From contig CAWIGC010000028.1 of assembly GCA_963835555.1 (NCBI GenBank), positions 38,906 to 102,905 of the forward strand: a stretch of DNA of 64,000 bases, read 5' to 3'. Each line of letters begins with the position of its first letter. Within the stretch, counting starts at the first letter, position 1. Below the pieces are notes generated by a model, which had not been told where the DNA came from, searched no databases, and saw only the letters and a list, made by a program, of their open reading frames with translations. The DNA is from Sulfopaludibacter sp963835555. GTDB lineage: Bacteria; Acidobacteriota; Terriglobia; Bryobacterales; Bryobacteraceae. A program made the translations under genes and the position numbers. Of the stretch, positions 38,308 through 46,958 are shown in pieces.

Positions 38308-39108
38308 ATGAAGACTGTTCTGCTTTTCGTCCTCATTGTTCCGGCGACTCGCGTTGCGGATGCCCAGAACCCTGTCCAACCGAAGTTCGAAGTGGCCTCG
38401 GTGAAGCGGGCGGACCAGTGCGGAGGCCGCAACTCCATCGACCCCGGGTCGGTGACATTCCGAGGCGTGCCTCTAAAAGGGATCCTCATGGAGGCCTTCC
38501 AGGTGAAGATGGAGCAGATTGAAGGACCTGCCTGGCTGGAAACAGATTGCTACGAGATTTCCGCCAAGATACCGGAAGGCGGCGTCAGAGACCAGCTTCC
38601 GGCGATGCTTGAGGCATTGGCGGCGGAGAGGTTCAAGCTTGTCGCCCACCGGGAGGATCGCGCGCGTTCGGGGTATGCGCTGGTGGTAGACAAGGGCGGT
38701 CCGAAAGTCAAGGAGGACGACCCGAAGACGAATTTCATGCGCAGTCCCAACGGCCGGCAGTTGATGGCTTTTGGCTCCGCCGGCCACGGCTTGCTGAAAG
38801 GCGTCATGACCATGGCAACGCTTGCCTCGAATCTTTCGAGGCAGGGGTACGGCCCCGTGCAGGATGCTACCGGGCTCACAGGGAGATACGACATCGACCT
38901 CGCCTGGACGCCGGACAAAGGCTTCGAGCCGGGTGCAGTTGACGCCCACGCCGCAGCGCCCACGCCGCCGGGTGCCGACATACCCGCGCCGGAAGCCAGC
39001 CTCTTCACCGCGCTTCGGGAATCGTTGGGACTAAAACTGGAGCGCCGCAGCGTGCAGGTCCAATTCGTGGTGATCGACCACATCGAGCGGATTCCGACCG
39101 CGAACTGA
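38308..39108 (+). CDS. TIGR03435-family secreted protein
   Basis: 266 residues with a signal peptide (MKTVLLFVLIVPATRVADAQ). QPKFEVASVKRAD is the signature start of the TIGR03435 family known mainly from Acidobacteria and Planctomycetes, followed by RGVPLKGILMEAFQVK, LPAMLEALAAERFKLVAHRE and the end DATGLTGRYDIDLAWTPD ... LERRSVQVQFVVIDHIER. The function of the family is unknown. Members are greatly expanded in Solibacter-type genomes, which supports the lineage call for the window. Confidence 0.9.
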   Translation: MKTVLLFVLIVPATRVADAQNPVQPKFEVASVKRADQCGGRNSIDPGSVTFRGVPLKGILMEAFQVKMEQIEGPAWLETDCYEISAKIPEGGVRDQLPAMLEALAAERFKLVAHREDRARSGYALVVDKGGPKVKEDDPKTNFMRSPNGRQLMAFGSAGHGLLKGVMTMATLASNLSRQGYGPVQDATGLTGRYDIDLAWTPDKGFEPGAVDAHAAAPTPPGADIPAPEASLFTALRESLGLKLERRSVQVQFVVIDHIERIPTAN

Positions 39109-39254
39109 GCTCTGCGATAATTCTGCGTGAGACCCAACGAGCGGTAACCCCCTTTGGCGGGGTCGCAGTTTTCATCGTCTATTTGCAGAAGATCGGTTTG
39201 GTCCAACAGGTTCGGCCGCGCCTCGAAGCGCAGTGAGCGTAAAGGCCGATCGCG

Positions 39255-39405
39255 TCAGGCCGCCGTTCGCGGCCGAATCTCGGCTTCTACCTTCGCCTCC
39301 CACGCGTTGCGGGCAGATTCGAGATCAAAGCGAGCTTGAAGGTTCATCCAGTACCCAGGTGCCGTCGGGAAGTAGCGCGCCGGCAGGTACTCCGGCAAAG
39401 GCGCT
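39255..39405 (-). pseudogene. HigA-type antitoxin, C-terminal remnant
   Basis: The frame ending at TGA 39255 reads ARYFPTAPGYWMNLQARFDL followed by ESARNAWEAKVEAEIRP. This is the C-terminal end of HigA/VapI antitoxins (ARYFGTSPEFWMNLQxxYDLE). The helix-turn-helix half and any toxin are missing, and the remnant begins right at the stop of the porin gene. It is a trace of a lost toxin-antitoxin locus. The rest of 39109-39403 holds no gene. Confidence 0.6.
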
Positions 39406-40729
39406 ACTTCTTCCCGAACTCCATGTGCAGCCGCAGTGTCCCCACCCACACCGGCCCGCGATCCCGATTGTAGGCCGGATTGTCGATGTGTTGCAGATCC
39501 AGCGTGGCGAAGAACCACGAGATCACCTGCGCCGAGTAATAGCTCTCCGAAATCGTCTCCGGCCCGTACCGCAGCGCGCCATCGCCAATCAGAAAATCCA
39601 GCCCGCCCCGTGCCAGATATTCCCTGTGGACTCCCGAGATGCCCGCGAACGTAATCTCGGTAGCCGCCGTATCGCCGGGACGGCCCCAGCGTTTCCCGCT
39701 GACTGACACGCCGGCCGTCGCCAGCCGGTCGATGGCGGTAAACGCGAAGCTCTCCGTCTTGCCGTCATTCCAGCCAAGCCGCCCGAATACGCCGACGTCC
39801 TTTGCCACTTCCTGTTCGCCATTGATGCCGAATCCGTACTTCAATGCGCCCACCTTGCGCGTGGCCGTCACATCCGGTTTCCCGCCGTTTTGTGCCGCCA
39901 GGCGCAGCGCCTCGGCGTAGTTTCCCATATCGGCGTGATTCTGATAACTCATCAGCCGCAGGGCGCCATCGTGGCCGCGCAACTGGTAGCGCCCTTCGCC
40001 TTCGAACGCGTCGGCGCGATCGCGAAACAGCCGCCGGTCAAACCGCAATCCATTCGCCACGCGCGGCATGGCGGCGCTGCCATAGCGCACCGAAAATCGC
40101 CTGGTATGCAACTCGTGGACCCAGCCCCACGAGTACCCGCGCGTATCCGCGGGATAGTCCCACGCGCCGTTGTACATCACGCCCCATCCCATAAACTGCG
40201 TGCGCGGGTCGTGGCTGTACTTGTTGTTATCGAAGAAATCGGTCACCGTGAAGCGCCCCACTGTAATGGAATAGCGGGTCATGGGGCGCGATCCGCCAAG
40301 CTGGTTCTCGTCGCTCTCGACCGCCTCGCGCTCGCTGCCCAGGGCGAAATCCTGAGTCACGTACAGGCGCGCCAGATAGGGCTTGGGAGTCGCCGCGGCC
40401 ACGCGCGGAATCTCCCCGTTGGGAAAGTTGGCGATTCCGTTGGTGGAGCTGAAGCCCCTCCCTCCGGCGATTTCCGGATTGAAATAGACTTGCGTGTTCT
40501 GGAACGGCCGCCAGCCAAAGAATAACGTCGCGGTCAGGGACGCTTCCGCCTCGGCATGGGTCAACAGGCTATCCCGCCCGGAGTACAGGGCGGAAAATGC
40601 CGGATGGTATTGCCCGATCGAGGTGGCCTGGAAGTACAGGTTCCACTTCTCGTTCTCGGGCGGCGTCGCATCCTGTGCGAGCACGTATGGCGCAGCAATG
40701 GCCAGCAGGATTAAGGTTCTCAGACACAC
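39404..40729 (-). CDS. Outer-membrane carbohydrate porin (OprB-like)
   Basis: 441 residues with a signal peptide (LRTLILLAIAAPYVLAQ). KWNLYFQATSIGQYHPAFSA is the typical start of OprB-type porins, and YSITVGRFTVTDFFDNNKYS, RGYSWGWVHELHTRRF, LDLQHIDNPAYNRDRGPV and the last strand GTLRLHMEFGKK match the family (the QxIxNPAYNxDRGPV segment is diagnostic). The porin should pass sugars across the outer membrane. No companion transporter gene is adjacent. Confidence 0.9.
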   Translation of the reverse strand: MCLRTLILLAIAAPYVLAQDATPPENEKWNLYFQATSIGQYHPAFSALYSGRDSLLTHAEAEASLTATLFFGWRPFQNTQVYFNPEIAGGRGFSSTNGIANFPNGEIPRVAAATPKPYLARLYVTQDFALGSEREAVESDENQLGGSRPMTRYSITVGRFTVTDFFDNNKYSHDPRTQFMGWGVMYNGAWDYPADTRGYSWGWVHELHTRRFSVRYGSAAMPRVANGLRFDRRLFRDRADAFEGEGRYQLRGHDGALRLMSYQNHADMGNYAEALRLAAQNGGKPDVTATRKVGALKYGFGINGEQEVAKDVGVFGRLGWNDGKTESFAFTAIDRLATAGVSVSGKRWGRPGDTAATEITFAGISGVHREYLARGGLDFLIGDGALRYGPETISESYYSAQVISWFFATLDLQHIDNPAYNRDRGPVWVGTLRLHMEFGKK

Positions 40730-40768
40730 TCTTACGAATATAACGTGGCAGTGTGAAAAGACCGTGAC

Positions 40769-43210
40769 TTATTCGTACCGCAGGGCCTCCACCGGGTCCA
40801 CCTTCGCGGCGCGATGCGTCGGTACCCAGCACGCCAGCATCGCTACTCCGGTAAACAGCACGGCCACGCCCGCCAGTGTCAGCGGATCGGCGGGCCGCAC
40901 TTCGAACAGGAACGACTGCAGCATGCGCGATAGCGTAAGCGCCACCCCGAGGCCCACGATCACGCCGCCTGCGATCAACCGGAACCCCTCCGCGAAAATC
41001 AGGTTGCGGATGTCCCCCCGCCCCGCCCCTACCGCCGCGCGAATCGCAATCTCGCGCCGGCGCGCCGCTACCGAGAGCGACAGCACGCCATAAATTCCCA
41101 CCAGTGTCAGCACGCTGCCAATCACCGAAAAACCCACCAGCAACTGCATCGCGAACGTGCGCGAAGCCAGCGATTCGCCGCGAATCTGCTCCAGCGTCTT
41201 CACGCCTTCCACGGCGGCCGTCGGATCCACCGCGCGCAACTCGCGCTGCACCGCCGCCGCCACCGTGCGCGGGTCCGCCGTAGTCCGTACCACCAGGTGC
41301 TTCGAAAAGGCCTGCGCCTGCCACAGTGAAAAATAAATCTCCGGCGCGGCGGCCTGCGTCAGATCGTCGGTGCGGCCGTTGGTCACCACGCCCACGATTT
41401 CCGCCGCCGGTTTTTGCCGCCCGTCCATCCAGATCTTCTTCCCGATCGCGCTCGCTCCCGGAAAATAGCGGTCGGCAAACGCCTGGTTCACCACCGCCAC
41501 CTGCACGCCGTTCCCGGCATCGGTCGATCGGATTTCCCGGCCCGCGGCCATCGGCTGCCCCAGCACCTTAAAGTAATCCGAAGTCACCGCCCGCGCGGGC
41601 ATCGAGACTTTATCGCTCTCCTTGAGCGCCGGAGGTTGCCCTTCGATCTCCAGGGTCACCGGCCAGTTGTTGCCCGTGAGCGGCACCCCCCACGCGAAAG
41701 CCGCATACTGCACGCCTCCCAGCGCGGACACCCGGTCCAAAGCCCGCCGGTGAAAATCCATCCAGTTTCCCTGCACGGCAGTCACGCTCATCGTGAGGAT
41801 CCGCTCCGTCTGATAGCCCGCCTGCACCGTGGATAGGTTCATCATCGTGCGAATCAGCAGAGTCGCGCCCACCAGCAGCGCCAGCGTCAGGGCCGTCTGC
41901 ACCACCGTGACGCCGCGCAGCAGCCGCCGCTCTCCGCGCCCCGCGCTGCTCTTCGGACCTGCGCTCTTCAGCACCTGCATGGGGTCCAGCCGCGAAGCGC
42001 GCAGCGCCGGAAACAGTCCCGCTACAACCGCCGCCAGCATCGCCGCGCCCAACCCGCACGCCAGCACCGGCCAGCCCGTAGTCACCGCGTCCAGCCGCGG
42101 CACCGCATGACCCGCAATCAGCTTGAAAACCCGCACCAGTCCCACCGCCAGACCCACGCCCAGAGCCCCGCCGGTCAACGCCAGCAGCAGGCTCTCCGAC
42201 GAGACTTGCCGGAACAACTCCGCCCGGCTCACCCCCAGGGCGCTGCGCACCGCATACTCCTGCTGCCGTTGCAGGCCGCGCACCAACAGCAGTGCCGCCG
42301 CATTCCCGCACGCGATCAGCAGCACCAGCGCCGCCGCGCCCAAAAGGGGAAACAGGATGCGCCGGCCGTCGCGGTTCAGTTCGCTGCTCAGAGGCTCGAT
42401 TTCCGGCGTAATGCCTTCGAAAGCCGGTTCGGCCTGCGCCTGCCGTGCCGCGATCACCGCCAGCTCCCCTTGCGCCTGCCGCGGCGTAACTCCGCCGCGC
42501 AAGCGGGCCACCACGTCCCACGAGGGCCTCTTTCGCTGCTCCGGGTTCGGCGTCACCGGAATCCAATAGTCCACCAGCGCGTTCACGTTGTAATTCGGCT
42601 CTTTCGCATCGCCCGGAGACGGAAGAAAGCGGATGCCCGGCGGCATCACGCCGATCACCGTGGGCGGCGTATCCCGGCGGCTGATCCGCAGTGTCTTGCC
42701 GATCGCATTGCGGTCGCCATTGAATTTTCGCTGCCAGAACTCGTACCCCAGAATCACCACCGGCGGCGCCCCGGTCTTGGTCTCGGATTCCAGAAATGTG
42801 CGTCCCAGCGCCGGCTGAAGGCCCGTCAGCCGGAAATAGTCCTTCGTCACCAGCATGCCCTCGATCGATTCGCTGCCATCGTTGCCGATCACGTAATTGA
42901 ACAGCCAGGAATATGCGGCGATCCCATCGAAAGACTTGGCCTGCTCCTGCCATTCCGTCCATTGCTGCGCCGGCCAGGCGCGAGAACTCTCCAGTTTCCG
43001 TCCGTCGGCCCGCGCCGTGTGCACCAGCACCAGTTGCTCCGGCTGCCGGTATGGCGGCGGCGTCAGCAGTACCCCTTGAATCAGGCTGAACACCGCTGCC
43101 GTGGAGCCAATGCCTAGCGCCAGCGTCAGCACGATGATCCAGGTGAATGCAGGCTGCTTCCAAAGCCCGCGCACGGTGTGCCGTAAATCCCGAAACATGG
43201 TCCGTAGCAA
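40769..43210 (-). CDS. ADOP-type ABC transporter permease (MacB-like)
   Basis: 813 residues, the double-length permease typical of Acidobacteria. Order: N-terminal cytosolic helix (MFRDLRHTVRGLWKQPAFTW, so ATG 43198 is an alternative start), TM1 (IIVLTLALGIGSTAAVFSLI), a MacB-like periplasmic domain, an FtsX core with three TMs, a second periplasmic domain, and a final FtsX core (LVGFSVIGSVLTLVGIYGVL, ARRREIAIRAAVGAGRGDIR) ending in VDPVEALRYE. No ATPase gene is adjacent, as is usual for these orphan permeases. It may act in efflux of antibiotics or peptides, or in lipoprotein handling; function unproven. It diverges from nothing nearby and follows the VOC gene on the same strand. Confidence 0.9.
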   Translation of the reverse strand: MLRTMFRDLRHTVRGLWKQPAFTWIIVLTLALGIGSTAAVFSLIQGVLLTPPPYRQPEQLVLVHTARADGRKLESSRAWPAQQWTEWQEQAKSFDGIAAYSWLFNYVIGNDGSESIEGMLVTKDYFRLTGLQPALGRTFLESETKTGAPPVVILGYEFWQRKFNGDRNAIGKTLRISRRDTPPTVIGVMPPGIRFLPSPGDAKEPNYNVNALVDYWIPVTPNPEQRKRPSWDVVARLRGGVTPRQAQGELAVIAARQAQAEPAFEGITPEIEPLSSELNRDGRRILFPLLGAAALVLLIACGNAAALLLVRGLQRQQEYAVRSALGVSRAELFRQVSSESLLLALTGGALGVGLAVGLVRVFKLIAGHAVPRLDAVTTGWPVLACGLGAAMLAAVVAGLFPALRASRLDPMQVLKSAGPKSSAGRGERRLLRGVTVVQTALTLALLVGATLLIRTMMNLSTVQAGYQTERILTMSVTAVQGNWMDFHRRALDRVSALGGVQYAAFAWGVPLTGNNWPVTLEIEGQPPALKESDKVSMPARAVTSDYFKVLGQPMAAGREIRSTDAGNGVQVAVVNQAFADRYFPGASAIGKKIWMDGRQKPAAEIVGVVTNGRTDDLTQAAAPEIYFSLWQAQAFSKHLVVRTTADPRTVAAAVQRELRAVDPTAAVEGVKTLEQIRGESLASRTFAMQLLVGFSVIGSVLTLVGIYGVLSLSVAARRREIAIRAAVGAGRGDIRNLIFAEGFRLIAGGVIVGLGVALTLSRMLQSFLFEVRPADPLTLAGVAVLFTGVAMLACWVPTHRAAKVDPVEALRYE

Positions 43211-43256
43211 CCCTCCGCCTGTTGGACGGCCGCTTCCCCGTAGGGTTAGCTGGGGT

Positions 43257-43637
43257 CTATCGTTTCACATTCGGTCCGGCCGGTTCCCACAACTCGATGG
43301 GATTCCCTTCGGGGTCGTACAGCCGCGCAAACCGGCCGTTGGGATAGTGTTCGGGGTCTATTTTGACCTCGATCTTCGCCGCGCGCAGTTGCGCCGCCAT
43401 GGCGTCCAGGTTGCCTACGCGGAAGTTGACCATCCAGGCCTTCCCGCCGTCGCCGAAATATTTGGTGGTTTCGGGAAATGGCTCGAACACCGTTATTCCC
43501 GCCTCCGTCTGCCACGGCGACCCGTCGTAGCTCTGCGGCGTCGGCGCAACGCCCAGGTTTTGCTGATACCAAAGGCGTACCGCCTTCGGGTCTCGCGCGC
43601 GGAAGAACAATCCGCCAATCCCAAGTGCTTTTTCCAT
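43257..43637 (-). CDS. VOC/glyoxalase-family protein
   Basis: 126 residues from ATG 43637 (MEKALGIGGLFFRARDPKAV). The upstream open part (ALNKPNPVRDMIG) is not family-like. WYQQNLGVAPTPQSYDG, FGDGGKAWMVNFRVGNLDAM and RFARLYDPEGNPIELWEP match the two beta-alpha-beta-beta-beta units, with the final Glu as a metal ligand. Members include metal-dependent lyases, dioxygenases and resistance proteins; the substrate is not evident. It sits 46 bp upstream of the ADOP permease on the same strand. Confidence 0.85.
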   Translation of the reverse strand: MEKALGIGGLFFRARDPKAVRLWYQQNLGVAPTPQSYDGSPWQTEAGITVFEPFPETTKYFGDGGKAWMVNFRVGNLDAMAAQLRAAKIEVKIDPEHYPNGRFARLYDPEGNPIELWEPAGPNVKR

Positions 43638-43756
43638 ACCCGTTTGGCCGATCATATCACGCACCGGATTCGGCTTGTTCAATGCCACCTTCCCGCGCGC
43701 CAGATCCAGTTGGCGTTGAAGTTGGTCTTCTCAGACGCCTGCTACCCTGAGAGGGG

Positions 43757-44263
43757 ATGCTTACCGACTTAGTGCAGATTCGCATGTTGGGTGAAAAGAA
43801 GCGCGACGAAAACGAGCGCTTTCGCCGCCATATGAAATCGCGCGACTATTCGGACCGCATCCTCCGCCGCGTCGCCGAAGGTATCGAAGCGCAGATCGAT
43901 TGCACCCAGTGCGCCAATTGCTGCCGCGTCGCCACGGTCACCCTTGCCCCCCGCGACGTGGAGCGGTTGGCGCGCGCCCTCCGCATGAAGCCGGAACGTT
44001 TCCTCGCCGGTTACACCGAACAAAGCGAGGAAGAGGGCCTGATCCTGCGGCGCACCGAAGAAGCCGGCTGCGTCTTCCTGAATGGCAACGAATGCACCGT
44101 CTACGAATCGCGCCCTGAAACCTGCCAGAAATTTCCGCACCTGGTCCGCGGCGCCGGTTCTATCGCCAGCCGCATGTGGCAGTTCATCGACCGCGCCTGC
44201 TACTGCCCCATCGTCTACAACTCCCTTGAGGCCTTCAAGAAGGAACTGAAGTTCTCCAAGTGA
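43757..44263 (+). CDS. YkgJ-family cysteine-cluster protein
   Basis: 168 residues with the Cys cluster CTQCANCCRVATVTLAPRDV, CVFLNGNECTVYESRPETCQ and a later CYCP, the pattern of UPF0153/YkgJ proteins thought to bind zinc or an iron-sulfur cluster. The last half has aromatic residues as in the family (FIDRACYCPIVYNSLEAF). Function is unknown. The gene ends 3 bp before the convergent esterase gene stop. Confidence 0.85.
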   Translation: MLTDLVQIRMLGEKKRDENERFRRHMKSRDYSDRILRRVAEGIEAQIDCTQCANCCRVATVTLAPRDVERLARALRMKPERFLAGYTEQSEEEGLILRRTEEAGCVFLNGNECTVYESRPETCQKFPHLVRGAGSIASRMWQFIDRACYCPIVYNSLEAFKKELKFSK

Positions 44264-44265
44264 CG

Positions 44266-46026
44266 CTACAACTGCGGACGCGGTAGCTTCACCGGCGTCC
44301 ACGGAAACACGCCCTTGCGCCGCAGATGGCGCCGGTACACTTTGTCGCCCGAGGTGGCGTACAGCCACTCCAGATTGGGCCCGCCAAACACCAGGTTCGA
44401 GACATCCTTCGCCGGTTTCGCCATGATCCCCACCACCCGGCCCGGCTGATCGCAAATCTGAATCCCCATCTTGGTGGCAAAGTAGGCATAGCCCTGGTCA
44501 TCTACCGTGAGTCCGTCCGCGCCGCTGCGCAGCGGTCCCTGATTTTCATCGTCGGGCACGTCCAGGCGATAGAATGGCTGCCCGCCGGAGAGCGATCCGT
44601 CACCGCCAACATGGAAGCTCCAACTCGACCGCCCCAGCGTATCGGCCACAATCAGCAGCGAATGGTCGGGCGAGAGGCGCACGCCATTCGGCATCAGCAG
44701 ATTGCCGTCCTTCTCACCCTGGAACACTATCTTCTTTCCGCCCGCCGGGTCGATCGCCCAGATTTGCTCCGCCGGCAGATCGCTGAAGTACACCGTTCCC
44801 TTGCCGGTCACCGCCAGGTCGTTGGGAGCTTTGAATCCAGTGCCCAGCACCGTGATCCGGCCGTCCGGTTCATACGCCACCACACGCTTGCGCACGCTTT
44901 CGGCGGCATACAGCCGGCCCGCCGCGTCGAACATCAGCCCGGTGGTCCCGCCCGTGTCTTCCTTGAACAGCGTGACCTTGCCGTCCGCCGCGGCCTTGTA
45001 TATCCGCGACGCTCCGGCATCGCAGAAGTACACATTGCCGTCCTTATCCACCGCCGGCCCTTCGGTGAACTGGTAGCCTTCACCCACCACCTCCCAACTC
45101 TTGCCCGGATCCAGAATCTGGGTGACAAAATGGCGATCCACTTTGATTCCCGCGCTCGCTGTAATGGGCTTGGGATACTCGCGCCACAGCCAGCGCAGCG
45201 CGTCCGGCAGAATGGCCGCGCCGTGCCGCGCGTTGTGGCCTTCGGTTCCCACCACGAACTTGCTGTCGTAACCGGCATACTCCAGCGAAGCCGCCAGCGC
45301 CGAGTTAGCCTGAAACCACGAGCCGCCGTACAGCGTCTGGTCATTCGACCCGTCCTGCTGGAACACGCGCAGCGGCTTCGGCTCCATCTTGCGCACCAGG
45401 TTGACATAGCGGTCGCCGCCCTTCAGGTCGGTAAAGCTGCCGACGAAACTCAGCACCCGCCGGAACTGATCGGGCCGCTCCCACGCCGCCGTGAACGCCG
45501 CGATCCCGCCCGAGCTCGACCCGGCCAGCCCGCGATCGTTCGGATCGCTCGACAGCCTGTACTGCCTCCCCACCTCCGGCAGAATCTCGTCGATCAGAAA
45601 GCGCGCATACCGGTCCCCCAGGCCATCGTATTCGTAGCTGCGATTGTAGCGACTCTGCTGCGCCGCCGATTCCGCCGGAACCACGCCCGGGTCAATGAAG
45701 ATCCCGATGGTAACCGGCATCGCGCCCTGTTCGATCAAATTGTCGAGCACGATTCCCGCGTGCCACTGTCCCGTATCGCTGGTGAATCCGCCGCCATCCT
45801 GAAAAATCATCACGCAAGCCGGCTTGCTCCCGTCGTATTGCGCCGGCACATACACCCAATAGCTCCGCGTGGTGCCGGGAAAAATCATGCTATGGTCCCA
45901 GGTATACTTCGTGATCTTCCCCTGCGGCACGCCGGCATGCCTCTGCGAATCCGGCCCCAGGCCGTATTCATCGGCAGCGGCCAGCGACGAGCCGCCGCCA
46001 GGAACAACATCATCACTGCGATGCAT
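44266..46026 (-). CDS. Esterase plus SMP-30/gluconolactonase fusion, secreted
   Basis: 586 residues. Residues about 30-300 are an esterase D/enterochelin-esterase-type alpha/beta hydrolase (YWVYVPAQYDGSKPACVMIF, nucleophile elbow GLAGSSSGGIAAF, final EGHNARHG with the catalytic His). Residues about 310-585 form an SMP-30/gluconolactonase-like propeller (YQFTEGPAVDKDGNVYFCDA, TTGLMFDAAGRLYAAES, APNDLAVTGKGTVYFSD, MPNGVRLSPDHSLLIVADT). The first residues (HRSDDVVPGGGS) are not a signal peptide, but the other frame from ATG 46013 reads MMLFLAAA and a one-base change would join it to SSLAAADEYGLGPDS, a normal signal peptide. So the true start is probably 46013 with a frameshift. Likely an extracellular ester/lactone-hydrolysing enzyme. 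Confidence 0.85.
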   Translation of the reverse strand: MHRSDDVVPGGGSSLAAADEYGLGPDSQRHAGVPQGKITKYTWDHSMIFPGTTRSYWVYVPAQYDGSKPACVMIFQDGGGFTSDTGQWHAGIVLDNLIEQGAMPVTIGIFIDPGVVPAESAAQQSRYNRSYEYDGLGDRYARFLIDEILPEVGRQYRLSSDPNDRGLAGSSSGGIAAFTAAWERPDQFRRVLSFVGSFTDLKGGDRYVNLVRKMEPKPLRVFQQDGSNDQTLYGGSWFQANSALAASLEYAGYDSKFVVGTEGHNARHGAAILPDALRWLWREYPKPITASAGIKVDRHFVTQILDPGKSWEVVGEGYQFTEGPAVDKDGNVYFCDAGASRIYKAAADGKVTLFKEDTGGTTGLMFDAAGRLYAAESVRKRVVAYEPDGRITVLGTGFKAPNDLAVTGKGTVYFSDLPAEQIWAIDPAGGKKIVFQGEKDGNLLMPNGVRLSPDHSLLIVADTLGRSSWSFHVGGDGSLSGGQPFYRLDVPDDENQGPLRSGADGLTVDDQGYAYFATKMGIQICDQPGRVVGIMAKPAKDVSNLVFGGPNLEWLYATSGDKVYRRHLRRKGVFPWTPVKLPRPQL

Positions 46027-46102
46027 GAGCAGATGGTACAGCAGCTACTGAGTTCGGCTCAATGTATGTTACGATCCGCTTTCGCAAGAGCGAAAGGGAA
46101 GG

Positions 46103-46598
46103 ATGGCGACTTGGTGTAATGCCCGGCTGGTCGTTGTCGGCCACCCGGCTGAAGTGACTCGATTCCGGCGCATCGCTGGCGTTCGCGCGTCCTGCGTGTT
46201 TCGCGGGGATATGCTCGTAGGCGAAGGCCAAGCGCTATTCTGCGAACGGGCCAAACGCGCTGGCCGGAACCTTTAGAGAAGCGATATTCTTTCAAACGTC
46301 TGATGACGACGGCCAGGAGTACTTCCGCGATGTGTCGAGGTTGTGGCCTCTTCTCCGCTTTGTGTATGTCTACGGATGGGATGGCTGGAATGAATTTAGC
46401 TATGGCAGTTACCTGATCTGCCGGGGCCGGATTCGCAGCTATCGTGTCCCCATACGGCGCGTTGAAAAGGCGACGATCAAACATGGTGTGGATGATAATC
46501 CCAACGACGAGTGGCCATACGAACCGGAGATCAACGCCGAAACGGAACTGATGGACTTGGCTGAAGCGCACTGGCGAAAATCACCGGTTGGGCACTGA
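46103..46598 (+). pseudogene. Conserved protein, possibly Api92-like, with one frameshift
   Basis: From ATG 46103 (preceded by AAAGGGAAGG) the frame reads MATWCNARLVVVGHPAEVTR and GDMLVGEGQALFCERAKR before a stop at about 46275. The next frame takes over at once with EAIFFQTSDDDGQEYFRDVS and GWDGWNEFSYGSYLICRG, ending at TGA 46598. Together this is one 165-residue protein with an extra base near 46265. The start xxWCxNRLxVxG and the W/Y-rich second half recall the ferredoxin-like Api92/DUF1281 type, but that is only a resemblance. No catalytic residues can be named. Confidence 0.5.
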
Positions 46599-46603
46599 AT
46601 TTT

Positions 46604-46936
46604 ATGCAAGCAATTGTTCAAGTGATCTGTTCAAAAGGATCGAGCCTTCGTGAGTCGATCGTGAATGATACCCGGCGGCTCGACGAGTTCGGCCTACAAG
46701 GTCAGTGGAAAACAGAAGCCGGGCAGGCAGATGGGATGGGCGAAGATCCACAGTACCCGGCCCGACCGGCGTGGTGCGCTCAACGTCGAATGGGACAGCG
46801 ATACTCGTATCCTACTGTGCCTGTGATCAACAAGGGACCCGGTAGCCCCGAGTTAATCCTCGGAGATTTCGTAGCATATCTTCTTCGGCGTTACCGCCGT
46901 CGAATTAACGTCATCAATATCTTCCCGCCTGAGTGA
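46604..46936 (+). pseudogene. Conserved hypothetical protein, about 110 aa, two compensating frameshifts
   Basis: The single open frame (MQAIVQVICSKGSSLRESIV ... INVINIFPPE) has a middle part that makes no sense, while another frame between about 46735 and 46830 reads GWAKIHSTRPDRRGALNVEW then DSDTRILLCLVINKGPGSPE, joining perfectly to LILGDFVAYLLRRYRRRINV. I infer two nearby indels that cancel. From memory this GWAKxHSxRPxxxGxLNVxWD pattern occurs in other Acidobacteria as a small protein of unknown function. It starts 5 bp after the preceding gene, so they are likely co-transcribed. Confidence 0.5.
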
Positions 46937-46958
46937 ACGCCGCCGGGCCGGCCGAAAA

